Shown here: one piece after another, positions 44,361-55,042 of the stretch
Layout: every line of letters begins with the position of its first letter
How positions within the stretch are numbered: position 1 is the first letter of the stretch
Assembly (NCBI RefSeq): GCF_035046485.1
Contig: NC_085138.1
Span: 14,511,329 to 14,575,328 of the forward strand
Reading direction: 5' to 3'
Length of the DNA: 64,000 bases
Source of the DNA: Aedes albopictus
Taxonomy: Eukaryota; Arthropoda; Insecta; Diptera; Culicidae
Translations under genes and position numbers: made by a program
The notes under the pieces: generated by a model
What the model was told of the DNA's origin: nothing
Database searches by the model: none
Seen by the model: only the letters and a program-made list of their open reading frames with translations

Positions 44361-46845
44361 TGAAGATGAAACTCGTGGAGAAATGCATTCCGGAAGAAAG
44401 TAAACGTATCCATTTTTGTGAGGACATCGAAATTATGTTCCTGGAGATAAATCATTCCTGGAAGTATGTCATATTTCGAAACGTCGATCCAGGTACTGGG
44501 ACTATAAACAGCCTGCACGCCGTATCGAATGATAATGGCCAGCGATGTGAAAACTTTGCAGTCTCCCGTAGTATGATGAACCGAAGCACCTTCTTCCCCC
44601 GCAAAGATATCCACAAAGCCATCTGGAAATCACCCTACCATCAAACAGAAAACCAAATTCACCACGTTCTAATCGACGGTAAATTCTTCTCGGATATAAC
44701 CAATGTCCGCACATACCGCAGTGCGAATATAGATTCGGATCACTATATAGTCGCTGTATGCATGCGCTCAAAACTTTCACGCGTCGAAGCCGAACGCCGC
44801 GGCTGAACATCGAGCAGCTGCGTAACGTAGAAGTGGCTCAAGACTACGCGCAGAAGTTAGTAGCAGTGGCCCTACCAACGGAAGAGCAGCTTGGCGCAGC
44901 TACACTTGAAGATGGCTGGAGGGACATCCGATCCGCCATAGGTAGTACCTCGGCTACAGCACTAGGCTTCGCGTCTCCGAATCACAGAAACGACTGGTAC
45001 GACGGCGAATGTGTACAGTTGAAAAACGAGAAGAATGCAGCATGGGTGAGAATGCTGCAACACCGTACGAGAGCGAATGAGGCACGTTACAAACAGGCGC
45101 GGAACAGGCAGAACTCAGTCTTCCGGATGAAGAAGCGCCAGTAGGAAGAACGAGATCGCGAAGCGATGGAAGAGCTGCACGCTAACGCCGCTCAGCACTA
45201 AAGTGCATAATTTCCAGACTACACCAAAAATGTGTAACCCTTGCACATTACAAAATCAGCTCCTGTGTCCGCAAAATCGTTAAATTCGCAAATATTTTTG
45301 TACAGCAATCTAGCTAGGTTTACTAGTGACCTTGGAAAACAATAAAATACCGACATTTCGCATCTAGACGAGTGTTCGAGCTGTTTTTTGAGAATGTGTA
45401 ACTGTAACACATTTTTGTGTGGTCTGGAAATTATGCACTTATGAGTAGGGCTTACACATTTTAGTGCTGAGCGGTTTTACTGTGTGTACCGCGCTAAGGA
45501 CACACGAAAGTTCTACGAGAAGATGAACCACTCGCGCAGAGGCTTTGTGCCACAAGCCTACATGTGTTACGACAATCACGGAAATCGCGGACGTTGCAAG
45601 CACCGAAGGTGGCGTGGTAACAGATCTAGGATTACGTGCGCAGGATGAAAGATTTCCAGCCCTTAACCTCCAAGAGATTGAGAAGGAAGCTGGCCGGTTG
45701 AAAACAACAAAGCCGCTGGATCAGATTAACTACCAAGCGAGCTTCTAAAATACGGTGGAGAAGCACTGGTGAGAGTACTACACTGGGTCATTACCAAGAT
45801 TTGGGAGGAGGAAGTATTACCGGAGGGATTCCCGGATAAACTGATAAACTGATACGATTGATCAATTCGACGATGGATCGAATGATCTGCGGTAGTTCGA
45901 GTATCAAGGAACCTCTCGAGTCCCTTCGAAAATCGCAGAGACGGCGTGGTGATGATCTTTCGTGCTTGCTGTTCAACATCACCTTAGAAGATGTAATAAG
46001 GACAGCGAGGATAAACACGAGTGGAACGATTTTCACGAAGCCCGTTCAGCTGCTAGGTTTCGCTGATGATATTATAGCTCGCAAATTGAGACGATGACGG
46101 AAACGTACATTCGACTGAAAAATGAAGCCAGGCGAATCAGATTAGTCAATAAGTGTCAAAGACAAAGTACATGATGACAAAAGGCTCCAGGGAGGAATCA
46201 CCGCGCCTACTACCCCGAATTTCTATCGACGGTGATGAAATCGCGGCGGTTGAAGAATTCGTGTACTTGGGCTCACTGATGACCGCCGACAATGACACCA
46301 GTAGAGAAACTCAGAGGCGCATTGTGGCACGAAACCGTGCTTACTTTGAACTCCGCAGAACTCTGCGATCGAATAAAGTTCGCCGTCACATGAAGTTAAC
46401 TGTCTTCAAAATGCTGATTGGACCGGTAGACTCCTATATGCACGAAGCTTGAACCCTACGTGCAGAGGACCAACGCGCCCTTGCAGTTTTATTACGAAAG
46501 GTGCTGCGTTCCATCTACGGCGGAGTGCAGATGGAAGACGGGACTTGGAGAAGGCGAATGATCCATCGTCCACACCACGAAAATCGGGAGGCTACTGTGG
46601 GTGGGTCACGTCATCAGGATGTCGGATAGCAACCCGACTAAAATGGTTCTCGAGAGTCATCTGACCGGTACAAGAAGATGTGATGCGCAGCTTGCCAGGT
46701 TGGCTGATCAAGTAGAAGAGGATTTGCGGACCCTTCGCAGAGTGCGAAACTGGAGACACACAACCATGAACCGAGTAGAATGAAGACGACTCCTACGTAC
46801 AGCAGAGAACAGTCAGGCTTTAGTCCGACGGGTAAGGTAAAGTAT
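44361..46845 (+). pseudogene. RTE/JAM1-like non-LTR retrotransposon relic
   Basis: AP-type endonuclease C-terminal part: FAVSRSMMNRSTFFPRKDIH (about 44,555), NQIHHVLIDGKF (about 44,652) and SDHYIVAVC (about 44,736). The usual Asp of NQIDH is His here. A linker follows, including RNDWYDGECVQL near 44,990. After an inserted element, YRAKDTRKFYEKM resumes at about 45,490. RT remains are an LKTTKPLDQI stretch (about 45,700), then a deletion near 45,845 that removes several RT motifs, then GDDLSCLLFNITLE (about 45,944), the GFADD box (46,057-46,071) and the thumb/C-terminal region VEEFVYLGSLMTADND (about 46,246). It ends with RNWRHTTMNRVE and a degenerate tail. Frames change repeatedly; it is inactive. 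Confidence 0.82.
45188..45474. mobile_element. 287-bp inverted-repeat element inside the RTE-like relic
   Basis: Outer ends CCGCTCAGCACTAAA and its complement, perfect over 15 bp; similarity may extend outward to a TA. An inner pair AAGTGCATAATTTCCAGAC / GTCTGGAAATTATGCACTT follows. It separates EELHANA from YRAKDTRKFYEK in the host frame. Confidence 0.82.
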
Positions 46846-48640
46846 AGTTTTCGCTTGTCGTTTCTCCGGAATACGAGTTACATGCCCAGCCCACCGCAGC
46901 CTGCCGTATTTAATTCGCTGCATTTAATCCATCTCTTGGCACCAGTGTTCCAGTATGGCCAGCATGAACAGTAAGCTTGTAAGAGTATAACGCCCTGCTT
47001 CAGTATGTCTTAGGTTACGAACGATGAAAAATTTTCATCCGCAACCCGTACACTTGATTTCGATCCGTCAAGCTTTGCACAAATCAATCTAATGAACTTC
47101 GCCGGAAACCCATGTTAAATCATAATCTGCCATAAATCGTTTCTATTCACTGAATCATACTTAACTTTTTCAAAATTGAAAACTTTCATTCGGTTTACAC
47201 AATTTTCAGAAAAGGCGCCTTAGTAGATACAATTTGTTTGCCTTTCCACGACCCGAAAGACTTATCAAACAGCCACGGGACGCGGTAGGTAAATGATATT
47301 CCCGATTCAATCACTGTCATTGTAAGCCCATTCCGAGCGGACGACGGGCGCCATTTTTTATTAACGCGTCGTCGTCGTCGTCATCGTAATAATATCATTC
47401 GTTTGTCCTCTTTTCCAGAACGGAAAAATAAAAATCTGGAAGCTTTACCCATCATTCAGGTACCGGTCGTCGGTCGCCGGTGGAGGAAAAAATATCTCAC
47501 TTTATTACATGATTATCATTTCCTCGTGACCCTCTCTCTCACTAGTGCGCTTTCCCCCACCCCCACCCTCAAAGCCTTCATTTAAGCTTGAAAAGTTGAC
47601 GTGTGTCTGACTGCCTTTATTTTACACAGCTCGGGCGAATCAAGAAGGCAGAAAAAAATGATGCCCACCTTACAATTCCCATCAGCACATGTGTGCAAGC
47701 CCCAGCAAGCAGGCAGGTAGGTCTAGGTATGTACCAACAACAGATATGATATTTGCCTTTCGCTGATAGCCGGGATGGGACGACGATGTACCAACAAATA
47801 ATTTAGTAAGATGGAATCTGAGCTCGCTTCGAATGAAGAACGCACACACAAGAGCACATACGCTCGATGGCGATGCGATGATGATAATAATAGGGCGATC
47901 GTCTCATTTTCATTAGCTAGCAGTTTTATATCGTGCCCCGCAAGCTCACTTCTAGGCTGAATCAGATTGTAAATCTGTGTTTATTGTTTGATGATTTACG
48001 GCCAGCAACCAAGCTGCTCGTTTATTTGCGTAATCAGGTTGGGTGGTGCGCTGGCTGGCTGGCTGGCTGACTGGTTTCCTAGCGCTGGAGCTCCCCACAA
48101 ATGAGACCATTTGATCATCTTGATCATTTTAAATTTTGAGGGACTTTCAGAGTCGGAAATCTGCTGTAAAACAGCAAAGAAAAATCCTCCCATAACGAGT
48201 GTCATCTTCGTTCGGGCGCAGCTTTGAACAGATGTTGCATAAACTTCGAAGCAACATAAGGTATCTCCTCATCACAGATTGAAGCACAGAAATGAAGAAA
48301 AAATCAACATTCAGAACATATTCGAGTCAGTGTGCGAGGAAAAAAAGCTCCATTGGTGATTAAAATACTGCAAATTGGAAGCGCAATGACTATCCTTCTC
48401 AGCAGCTAGGTACAGCGTACAGCCAGTCAGCAGTAGTGATGGCAATGCAATAGCAACGAACGACGATGACGACGACGACGCCGACTTCAGCGTGGAGCCC
48501 GATGATGATGGCAACGAGAGACGGATACTTTCGCCCTCGCAGGACTCCACTTCTTTGGAGAGTATCTTTGCCATCCTTGTGATTTTCATGGATGAAGCAA
48601 GGTTGGGCTTCATTTTTGTTAATAAAGAATTAGAGTTCGA
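46846..48640. other. Repeat-poor island 6
   Basis: Mixed composition with (CGT)n near 47,367-47,382 and a GGCTGGCTGGCTGGCTG tract near 48,052. No gene is certain; one exon candidate lies at its right edge. Confidence 0.35.
48403..48602 (+). CDS. Candidate coding exon, acidic (uncertain)
   Basis: Follows TATCCTTCTCAG, a fair 3' splice site. The frame is open from there, with an acidic run of six Asp (about 48,462) then DFSVEPDDDGNERRILSPSQ and a continuing hydrophobic stretch. The frame runs on into 12-bp-period repeat beyond 48,640, so a real exon would have to end before that; AAG-GTTGGG near 48,602 is a weak donor. I recognise no family. The Asp run comes from a GAC/GAT triplet tract and could exist without coding. 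Confidence 0.2.
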
Positions 48641-48972
48641 TTCTAACTTCAAATTAAGGGATTTCTTTTGGAATTTCACCAGGAGTTTCAGGGATCCTTC
48701 AGGAATTGTTAACAAAATTCCAACCTAATTCCATCTAAGATTTTTTAGGTGTTTTTACCGAGTTTCTCTTAACAGCTGCTCTTAACAGAAGCTTTCCTTG
48801 AAAAAAAAACAGAATCCCGGAGGAAACCCAGAATGAAACCCAGAGGGATTCCTTACAAAGCTTATGGAAGAATTCCATAAGAAAATTTTGGAGGAATTCC
48901 ACAAGGAACTTTTTCAGAATTTTATAGAGAACTCCTTGAGTAATCCCATAAAGAATGACACAGAAAAAAAAA
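48641..48972. repeat. 12-bp-period repeat with strand switch
   Basis: Pyrimidine-rich to about 48,720, purine-rich from about 48,790. Confidence 0.65.
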
Positions 48973-48992
48973 TCTTGGAAGAATACCGTCAC

Positions 48993-49655
48993 GTAACGGG
49001 CTTGTTGGTCTAGTGGCTACCGCTTCTGATTTATATGCAGAAGCTCCTGGGTTCAATCCCTGGCACGTCCCTTTCCTTCTACTTTGTATCTTTCTATCCA
49101 CTTTCTCTATACTCTCCTGTCTATACATATAACTCATGTATATTCATATGGTCATAGCCATCGCTAGAACAATAAACGATTGAAAAGCCGTTTCACTTCC
49201 TTCCAACTTTCACAGCACAGTGTCAATCTATCAGATAACGCCTACAAGTTATGCAATTAAGCGAACTGTGCCGCTTTAGCATCATAGTAACAATCGCACT
49301 AATCTATATCATCTAACGCCTGGCATCCACGCACCAATGTGTGAGGAAGCCCTCTGCCAACCAAATCCCACCAACATTCCGACATCCGCATGAGTTTATG
49401 CAGACGCAGAGGTATATTCGGTCTGATGCGGATACAAACGATTGCAATCATCACTTCCTTCCCCTTCTCCACATTGAGCTGCAACCTGACGTAGCAGGCG
49501 CCAATATCGCCTAAAAATAGAAGATCACCAATGCTCATACACTGAAGATGCCTGCTAGTCCCCGCAGATAATCTCATTGGTTCCTTGTGTGAGTGTAGCT
49601 GGTCTGACGATACTGAAGTAGCATCTACGGGAGGTCAATCAAGCTCAAGCTCAAA
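48993..49655 (+). mobile_element. 663-bp tRNA-headed retroposon with 19-bp duplication
   Basis: A box TGGTCTAGTGG (49,006-49,016) and B box GGTTCAATCCC (49,050-49,060) make a pol III promoter at the 5' end. The body is unrelated to tRNA and the 3' end carries a CTCAAGCTCAA repeat. CTTGGAAGAATACCGTCAC (48,974-48,992) is repeated at 49,656-49,674 with one change (18 of 19). The target is a 12-bp-period repeat. At 663 bp it is long for a SINE. No ORF of note. Confidence 0.85.
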
Positions 49656-49674
49656 CTTGGAAGAATTCCGTCAC

Positions 49675-50440
49675 AAACTCCTGCAGAAAGTCCATCCCAG
49701 GAACATCTGGGTGAATTGCTGCATAGACTGCTGCAGGAATTCCAGAAGGATCTACAGAAATTTCAGAAAGAGCACCTGGGGAATTCCAGAAGAGAGTTAT
49801 TAGAGGAATCCATGGTGGAGTTCCTGGAGAAATTTCAGAAGCAATTATTGTAAGAATCCTAAAAAGAGTTTTCGAAGGGATCCCAGACGAAGTTCCTGAA
49901 AGAATTCAGTAAGAAGTTCTTGAAGGAATCCAGTAAGGAGGTCTCGGAGAAATTTCGGAAAAATATCCTGGACGAATTTCGAAAGGAGTTCCCGAAAAGA
50001 TCCTGTAGGGCGTTCCTAGAGGTATCCTATATGAGATTCCTGCAGGAACCTGAGGATTCCAAAAAAAACAAGTCTCGGAGCGATTTAGGCAGAAGTTCTT
50101 GGAACAAGAAGAGTTTCCGGACTAATCCCGAATGGAGTTTCTAGAGGAGTTTTTGAAATAGTGGGAGTCCAGGTAGGAACCCCACCAGTTCTTGGAGTAA
50201 TCCAGAAAGTAGCTTCAGGAAATGCCAGAAAGAAGATCTCGGAGGAATTCCAAAAGAAATTCACCAAAAGCAGGAAAGTTTTTGAAGGATTTCCTACATG
50301 AATCTCAGAACTCTTGAAGAAATCTCGGAAGGAATTACTGGACGAATCTCGTATGGAATTCTTGGAGGAGTCCTGAAGCTATTCATAAAAGAACTTTTGG
50401 AGAAATTAAGGAATAAAGGCTAAAATATAAACGACTCATA
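49675..50440 (+). repeat. 12-bp-period repeat, purine-rich strand
   Basis: GGAATTCCAGAAG-like units. The right half of the block interrupted by the retroposon. Confidence 0.75.
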
Positions 50441-50491
50441 AAAAAGTGATCATTTTCCATAACAATATCAGAAATTGCCTATAAAGAAGTA

Positions 50492-51230
50492 GGGGTGGGA
50501 GCAATAATAAACTATAAAATTTCCATAAACAAATCAAAAAGTGCATAAATAAATCAAAATTTCCCATAAATAATTGATTTTCGAGCAATAAAAAACGTCG
50601 GAATTTCCACGAATAATTCAATGATTGCAATAAATAACTACATTTTTTCCACCAAAACAGTTAAAATTTTCCATAAATAAATCTGATTTTTCCATAAATA
50701 ATTTAAAAATTCCCAATTGAAAAACATCAAAAAAGCAATTGAAAATTTAGCAATAAATAGGAACTGATGAGCAAGGTAAAAGTACCGGGTGAGCCATGCG
50801 GCGAAGCCGCATAGAGGATTGAGGAACTGAGGCGGCAGAAGGCCGCCGATGTTTCCGAAATCCGTTTCGCCGTAACTGCGTCGATTCGGTTCTAGGCAAT
50901 CCACAGATCCAAGAATTTGCCCGGTATAATGCGAACAGAAATGTTATCCCTTTTTTAAGTCCGACGAGCGTTAGCGAGTTCGGACAGCAAGCGATTGTCT
51001 GTTAAATTGCACAATAGTTTCAGTCTTTCTATCATAGTTCTATAATGCAGTATAATCGAAAATTTTTGTTGGAAAAAAATATAGTTTTTTATTGCAATTG
51101 TTGATTTATTTGTGGAAATTCTTACATTTTTTATTGCTAGAAAATCAATTATTTATAGGAAGTTTCGATTTATTTATGCGCTTTTTGAATTGTTTATGGA
51201 ACTTTTCTAGTTTATTATTGCTTCCACCCC
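50492..51230. mobile_element. 739-bp TA element with about 160-bp inverted repeats
   Basis: Left end GGGGTGGGAGCAATAATAAA, right end its near complement, TA at 50,490-50,491 and 51,231-51,232. The arms (about 50,492-50,650 and 51,070-51,230) stay complementary throughout and are AT-rich. The centre is quite different: GC-rich, with a string of hairpins (listed separately). Confidence 0.88.
50785..50990. other. GC-rich hairpin island inside the TA element
   Basis: Four hairpins in about 190 bases: ATGCGGC-GAA-GCCGCAT (50,796-50,812), GGCGGC-AGAAG-GCCGCC (50,831-50,847), CGAAA-TCCG-TTTCG (about 50,856-50,869) and GTCCGA...TCGGAC (50,959-50,985). The flanking arms are AT-rich. On the minus strand the segment is open and includes DCLEPNRRSYGETDFGNIGG, of unknown meaning. 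Confidence 0.7.
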
Positions 51231-51299
51231 TAGTTATTTATTGGTAATTTTTGAATTATTTATGGAAACTTTTTAATTTATTATGTGACGATTAATTGG

Positions 51300-51525
51300 C
51301 TGCCAGGAATAAATGACTGGATAAATTCCCGGAAGGATCTCAGAAGGAGCTTCTGGTGTGAAAATCTTTGAAAAGTTTCAGAAAGAAGACTTTTTTAGGG
51401 AATTTCTGATGGAACCTCAGAAAAAAAATCCTGATTGAGTTCAAAACCGAACTTTTTTTAATTTCCCAGAATCTCATCAGAAGTTCCTTAGGAATCCTGA
51501 AAAAAATTGTGCAGAAACCTCGAAA
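51300..51525 (+). repeat. 12-bp-period repeat, purine-rich strand
   Basis: Short block between the TA element and an LTR-like segment. Confidence 0.6.
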
Positions 51526-51531
51526 GGAGTC

Positions 51532-51975
51532 TGTTCCGTACGGAACGAGTGGCCAGTTAACGAGAACTTAATTAATCGCCCTACCCAGCCAGTGCCATCG
51601 ACGGAAGCGAAACACTTACCGATCTTGCCACGGTGTTGTAAGCATGAGTACCGACAGCTACCGTGAGTACCAGCAGTGAGCGCAAGTGAGTGGTCCCGTA
51701 ATCGTAGCCGTCTCCGAAGTGTGGTAACTAACGCAAAACTCACCACGCACATATAAATATGCGAATAGTTCGCCGCAGAGTTCAGTTTCAATTCTACAGC
51801 CGCGAATATAACTCGTCCATTAAAAGTGAATACCTAAGTGCAGAGTATAAATAAAGTGTAGTGAATTAGTGTACCCTGTGGTGTTGTGCCTTTCATCCGA
51901 TATTCCGGCCCAAGTAATACAGTCCACCCCGACCCACCGGAGTTGGCCCCGGATACGCGCCAATAGAATACGGTA
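51532..51975 (+). mobile_element. Probable solo LTR of an LTR retrotransposon
   Basis: Starts TGTTCCGTACGGAACG and has pol II promoter parts at correct spacing: TATAAAT (51,752), initiator TCAGTT (51,782-51,787) and AATAAA (51,850-51,855). TAATACA near 51,921 could be the 3' end. TGGCCCCGGATACGCGCC (51,943-51,960) could be a primer-binding site. It is an island within 12-bp-period repeat. No second LTR or gag-pol was seen, and the target duplication is not settled. Confidence 0.5.
51752..51787 (+). promoter_or_regulatory. TATA box and initiator of the LTR-like segment
   Basis: TATAAAT followed about 30 bases later by TCAGTTTC, matching the arthropod initiator. Promoter activity is inferred only from sequence. 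Confidence 0.5.
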
Positions 51976-53720
51976 AAATTCCTGCAGGGTTCCTGAACCC
52001 CACATTTTGAGCTCCTGGAGTTCATTCTAGAATTATACAGCAATTCCATCTGGAATTGTTTCACGGCTTCCCACAGTATATGTACTCCTCTAGGGGTTTC
52101 TTCCGGGATTCCCAGGTTGTTCTTTATGAGATTCTTCCTTCTTTATTTGGAAGTTCTTCAGAAGCTCCATCAGGGGTTCTACCTGGAAGTCTTCAAAAGC
52201 TCTGCCAAGATTTCTCCAAAAAGTACTTCAGAGCTTCCTCAGCAAATTCCTTCCGGATTTCCTTCTGAGATTTCTCCAGGAGTTTCGGGATTCTTCTAGT
52301 ATTTTCTTCCGCAGTTTTTCCATGAATTGATTCCAAGGTCCTTCTGGGATACCCCAGGAAGCTTCATCTGAGATTCTTCCTGGCGTTCTTTCAGAAGGTC
52401 CTTCGAGGCCGTTCATAAACCACGTAGACTTTTGGGGGCAGGGGGAGAGGTCTGCCAAAGTGTACGCTCCATACAAATTTCAAATTGTTTGTATGGACAA
52501 AAGTCTACGAGGGGGTGTCTGAGAGGGCCGAATTTTGGTCTACGTGTATTATGAACAGCTCCGTCTGGGATTATTCCAGGAGTTTCCTCTGAGGTGCCAA
52601 TAAGGGGTCAGCCTGGGTCTCCTCTATAAACTCTTTCCATGATTCCTTCTGGGACATCAAGGGGTTCCCTTTAAGATTACTCCAGGGATTCCTTCCGAGA
52701 TACTCTTAATAGTTTCTTTTGGAATGTCTACAGACGTTTTCATGGGATTTCTACAGGTATTTCTTTACTAACGAATTCCTGGAAATTCGAAATCCCGGAA
52801 GGAACTATAAGAGGAAACCCAGAAAGAACTCCGAAGAGATTTCATTGCAAAGCTACTCGAGTCTAGGCTAGAGGAATTCCTTAAGAAATTGTGGAGATAT
52901 ACCTCAAGGAACTCCTGTAGAATCTTCATGAGAAACTGTTTGATTAATTACATACCGAATTCCATAAAAACTCGAGGAAGGAATTGTTTTAAATACTCCC
53001 GGAGGTATTCCCTATTAAACTCCAAGATGATTTTCAGCAAATGATCTTCCGGAAGAAATTCTTAGACGAATCCAGGAAGGAGTTCTCAGAGGAAACCCGA
53101 AATGAATTCCCAGTGGATTGGAATTTCTTTATCCTAGAGGAATCCAGGAAGGAGTTCATGAAGGAATCCTGGAAGCAATCCCTGATAGAATCACAGAAGA
53201 AGGCCTCAGAAGGAGTTCCCGGAGGAATGACGGAAGGGAATTCCGAAGGAATCCGGGAAGTAGTTCCTGAAAAAATCACGGAAAAAAGGGTTCTAGACGG
53301 AATCTTCTAAGGAGTTCCTGGAGGAATCCCAGAAGAAGTCCGGAGTAATACCGAAAGAAGTTGTTGGAAGATTTCCTAGAAACATCTCAGAAAGAATTCC
53401 TGAAGAAATCAAAGAAGACACTTCCGGAGGAATCTTGCATTAAATTCCTGGAGGAGTTCTGGTGGGATGAATTCCTGAAGCAATCCTTAAAAGAACTTCT
53501 GGAGGAATCCTAGAAAAACTCACAGGTGAAATTGGTGGAAGGATGCTTGAAGCAATTATGGAAGGGTTGCTTAATGAAATACCTGAAGAAATCCTAGTGA
53601 AAGCTTCAGGAGGGATCCCAGAAGAAAACCCGTGAGAGACGGACTACTGGGAGGTTTTCCTGGAGGAATCCCAGATAAAACCTGTTCAGGAGTCTCTGAA
53701 AAAGTTCCAAGGAAGATTCT
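51976..53720. repeat. 12-bp-period repeat, strand switch near 52,790
   Basis: Pyrimidine-rich to about 52,780, purine-rich afterwards. Around 53,140-53,180 units of 12 stand side by side (AGGAAGGAGTTC, ATGAAGGAATCC, TGGAAGCAATCC). The MITE at 52,405 sits in the left half. Confidence 0.82.
52405..52562. mobile_element. About 158-bp MITE of the G-run group
   Basis: Left GAGGCCGTTCATAAACCACG, right the complement of GGAGCTGTTCATAATACACG; both arms continue TAGAC. GGGGGCAGGGGGAG follows the left arm. It has the same design as the element at 2,374. Duplication unclear. Confidence 0.72.
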
Positions 53721-53955
53721 CAGCAATGTCTGCAAGAAGTATGAAGTCGAAGGCCACATCGCCAGTGAGTGCAACTCGGCACCAATATGTCTGATTTGCA
53801 CGACGAAGAAGGATCATACGATGGGCGGACCTGAATGTCCAGGCACGCGAGGAGGTCGAACCAACCGACGATAATGCAGGTTACACAACAGCTGAACCTG
53901 AACCACTGTGAAGCCACACAACAGTTGCTGTAGCAGTCAGTATCGGAGTCAAGTA

Positions 53956-55042
53956 CACTAAAACCTCTTTTTATGCATGTTATTTTTATGCACTTTTAAT
54001 TTATGCACCTTTTTTATTCCCTGCATAAAAAGAGGGGAAGCTACTCAGGACCAATATTGTGCATAATAATATTTAATAATGACGGGAACTATTGCAACGG
54101 CGGCCAAGGGGTGTTTACATAAGAGAGCAAATGAAGATTGCAGGTTTGTTGTTGGGTGTTTCCGAAGGTCTCATGTGCGTTACATGGGGTCCGAGTGGGT
54201 CTTAAGGGGGTTTCGGAGCCATTTCAGGAAGTCTTGGAGCATTTTAGGCTGGTTTCAGCGGCGTTACGGAGGCGTTTTTAGGGGTTTCAATTAAGGATAA
54301 TTTTTTGAGGCATTTCAGGATGTTTCAGACCATTTTCGACGTGATTCAGAGGCGTTACGGAAGCGTTACGGAGGAGTTTTCGGGGTGTTCGGAGTGAGGA
54401 GGAGGAGTTTCAGGTGCGTTATATGGGTCCGAGGGTGTTAAGGGGGATTTTGAAGAAATTTCAGGACGTTTCAGAACCAGATTCAGAGGCGTTACGGAAG
54501 CGTTACGGAGGAGTTCTCAGGGGTTTAGAAGCCTCTAAGGTGCATTACATGGGGTCCCCGGGGTGTTTGAGGGGGATTTTTGAGGCATTTCAGGAAGTTT
54601 CAGAGCTGACTGAAATACCTTAAAACGCCCCTCAAATCTCTTGCAACGTCCTTTAAAGGCTCCTGAGATCCCTTGAACTGCCCCTTAAGCCCCTTGGAAC
54701 GCCCCTGAAACCCACTTAATGCTATTGAAGTATCCCAGAATTCCCGGTAATCCCATGAAAACACCAAAAAAACTTGACAGAACACCCTTAAAAGGCTTCT
54801 CAAATCCCCCGAAACAACCCCTTAAAACGTCCCTGAAGCCCCTTGGAACCCCCTTTTTGGGCTCTCAGGAAACTTTCTGGAAACTCCCTTAGCCCACCTC
54901 AACTGCCCAGGAGCAAGACCTGTTCTCGCGAACTAGATTCTCTAATTGAAGCCCAAACTTAATTTATGCATAAATTTCCCTCTTTATATGCCTTTTTAAA
55001 TTTATGCAGTCCCAGCCATGTGCATAAAAAAAGGTTCTAGTG
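53956..55042. mobile_element. 1087-bp TA element inside the R1 relic
   Basis: Ends CACTAAAACCTCTTTTTATG and the complement of CACTAGAACCTTTTTTTATG; TA at 53,954-53,955 and 55,043-55,044. Removing the element and one TA restores the host frame. ATGCATAAA-type sequences recur near both ends. The inside is a G-rich degenerate tandem repeat (about 54,100-54,600) facing a C-rich one (about 54,615-54,900). Confidence 0.9.
54110..54900. repeat. Degenerate tandem repeat in inverted halves
   Basis: On the left GTGCGTTACATGGGGTCCGA-like starts at 54,176, 54,415 and 54,540, with GGCGTTACGGA and GGCATTTCAGGA motifs between. On the right come complementary-type CCTTAAAACGCCCCT and AGCCCCTTGGAACGCCCCTG motifs. 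Open frames here are by-products. Confidence 0.65.

Noticed and set aside
48311..48715. 134-residue Ser-rich protein on the minus strand
   Set aside because: The Ser run is the complement of a GAC triplet tract, and its start lies in 12-bp-period repeat.
49000..49070. tRNA gene
   Set aside because: It is the head of a 663-bp retroposon with a 19-bp flanking duplication; the anticodon arm has an oversized loop.
50768..50800. Hammerhead ribozyme core (CTGATGAG near 50,764)
   Set aside because: The required GAAA after stem II and a matching cleavage stem are absent.
53041..53310. 89-residue charged protein
   Set aside because: Same cause: purine-rich 12-bp repeat translated as EESRKEF-like units.
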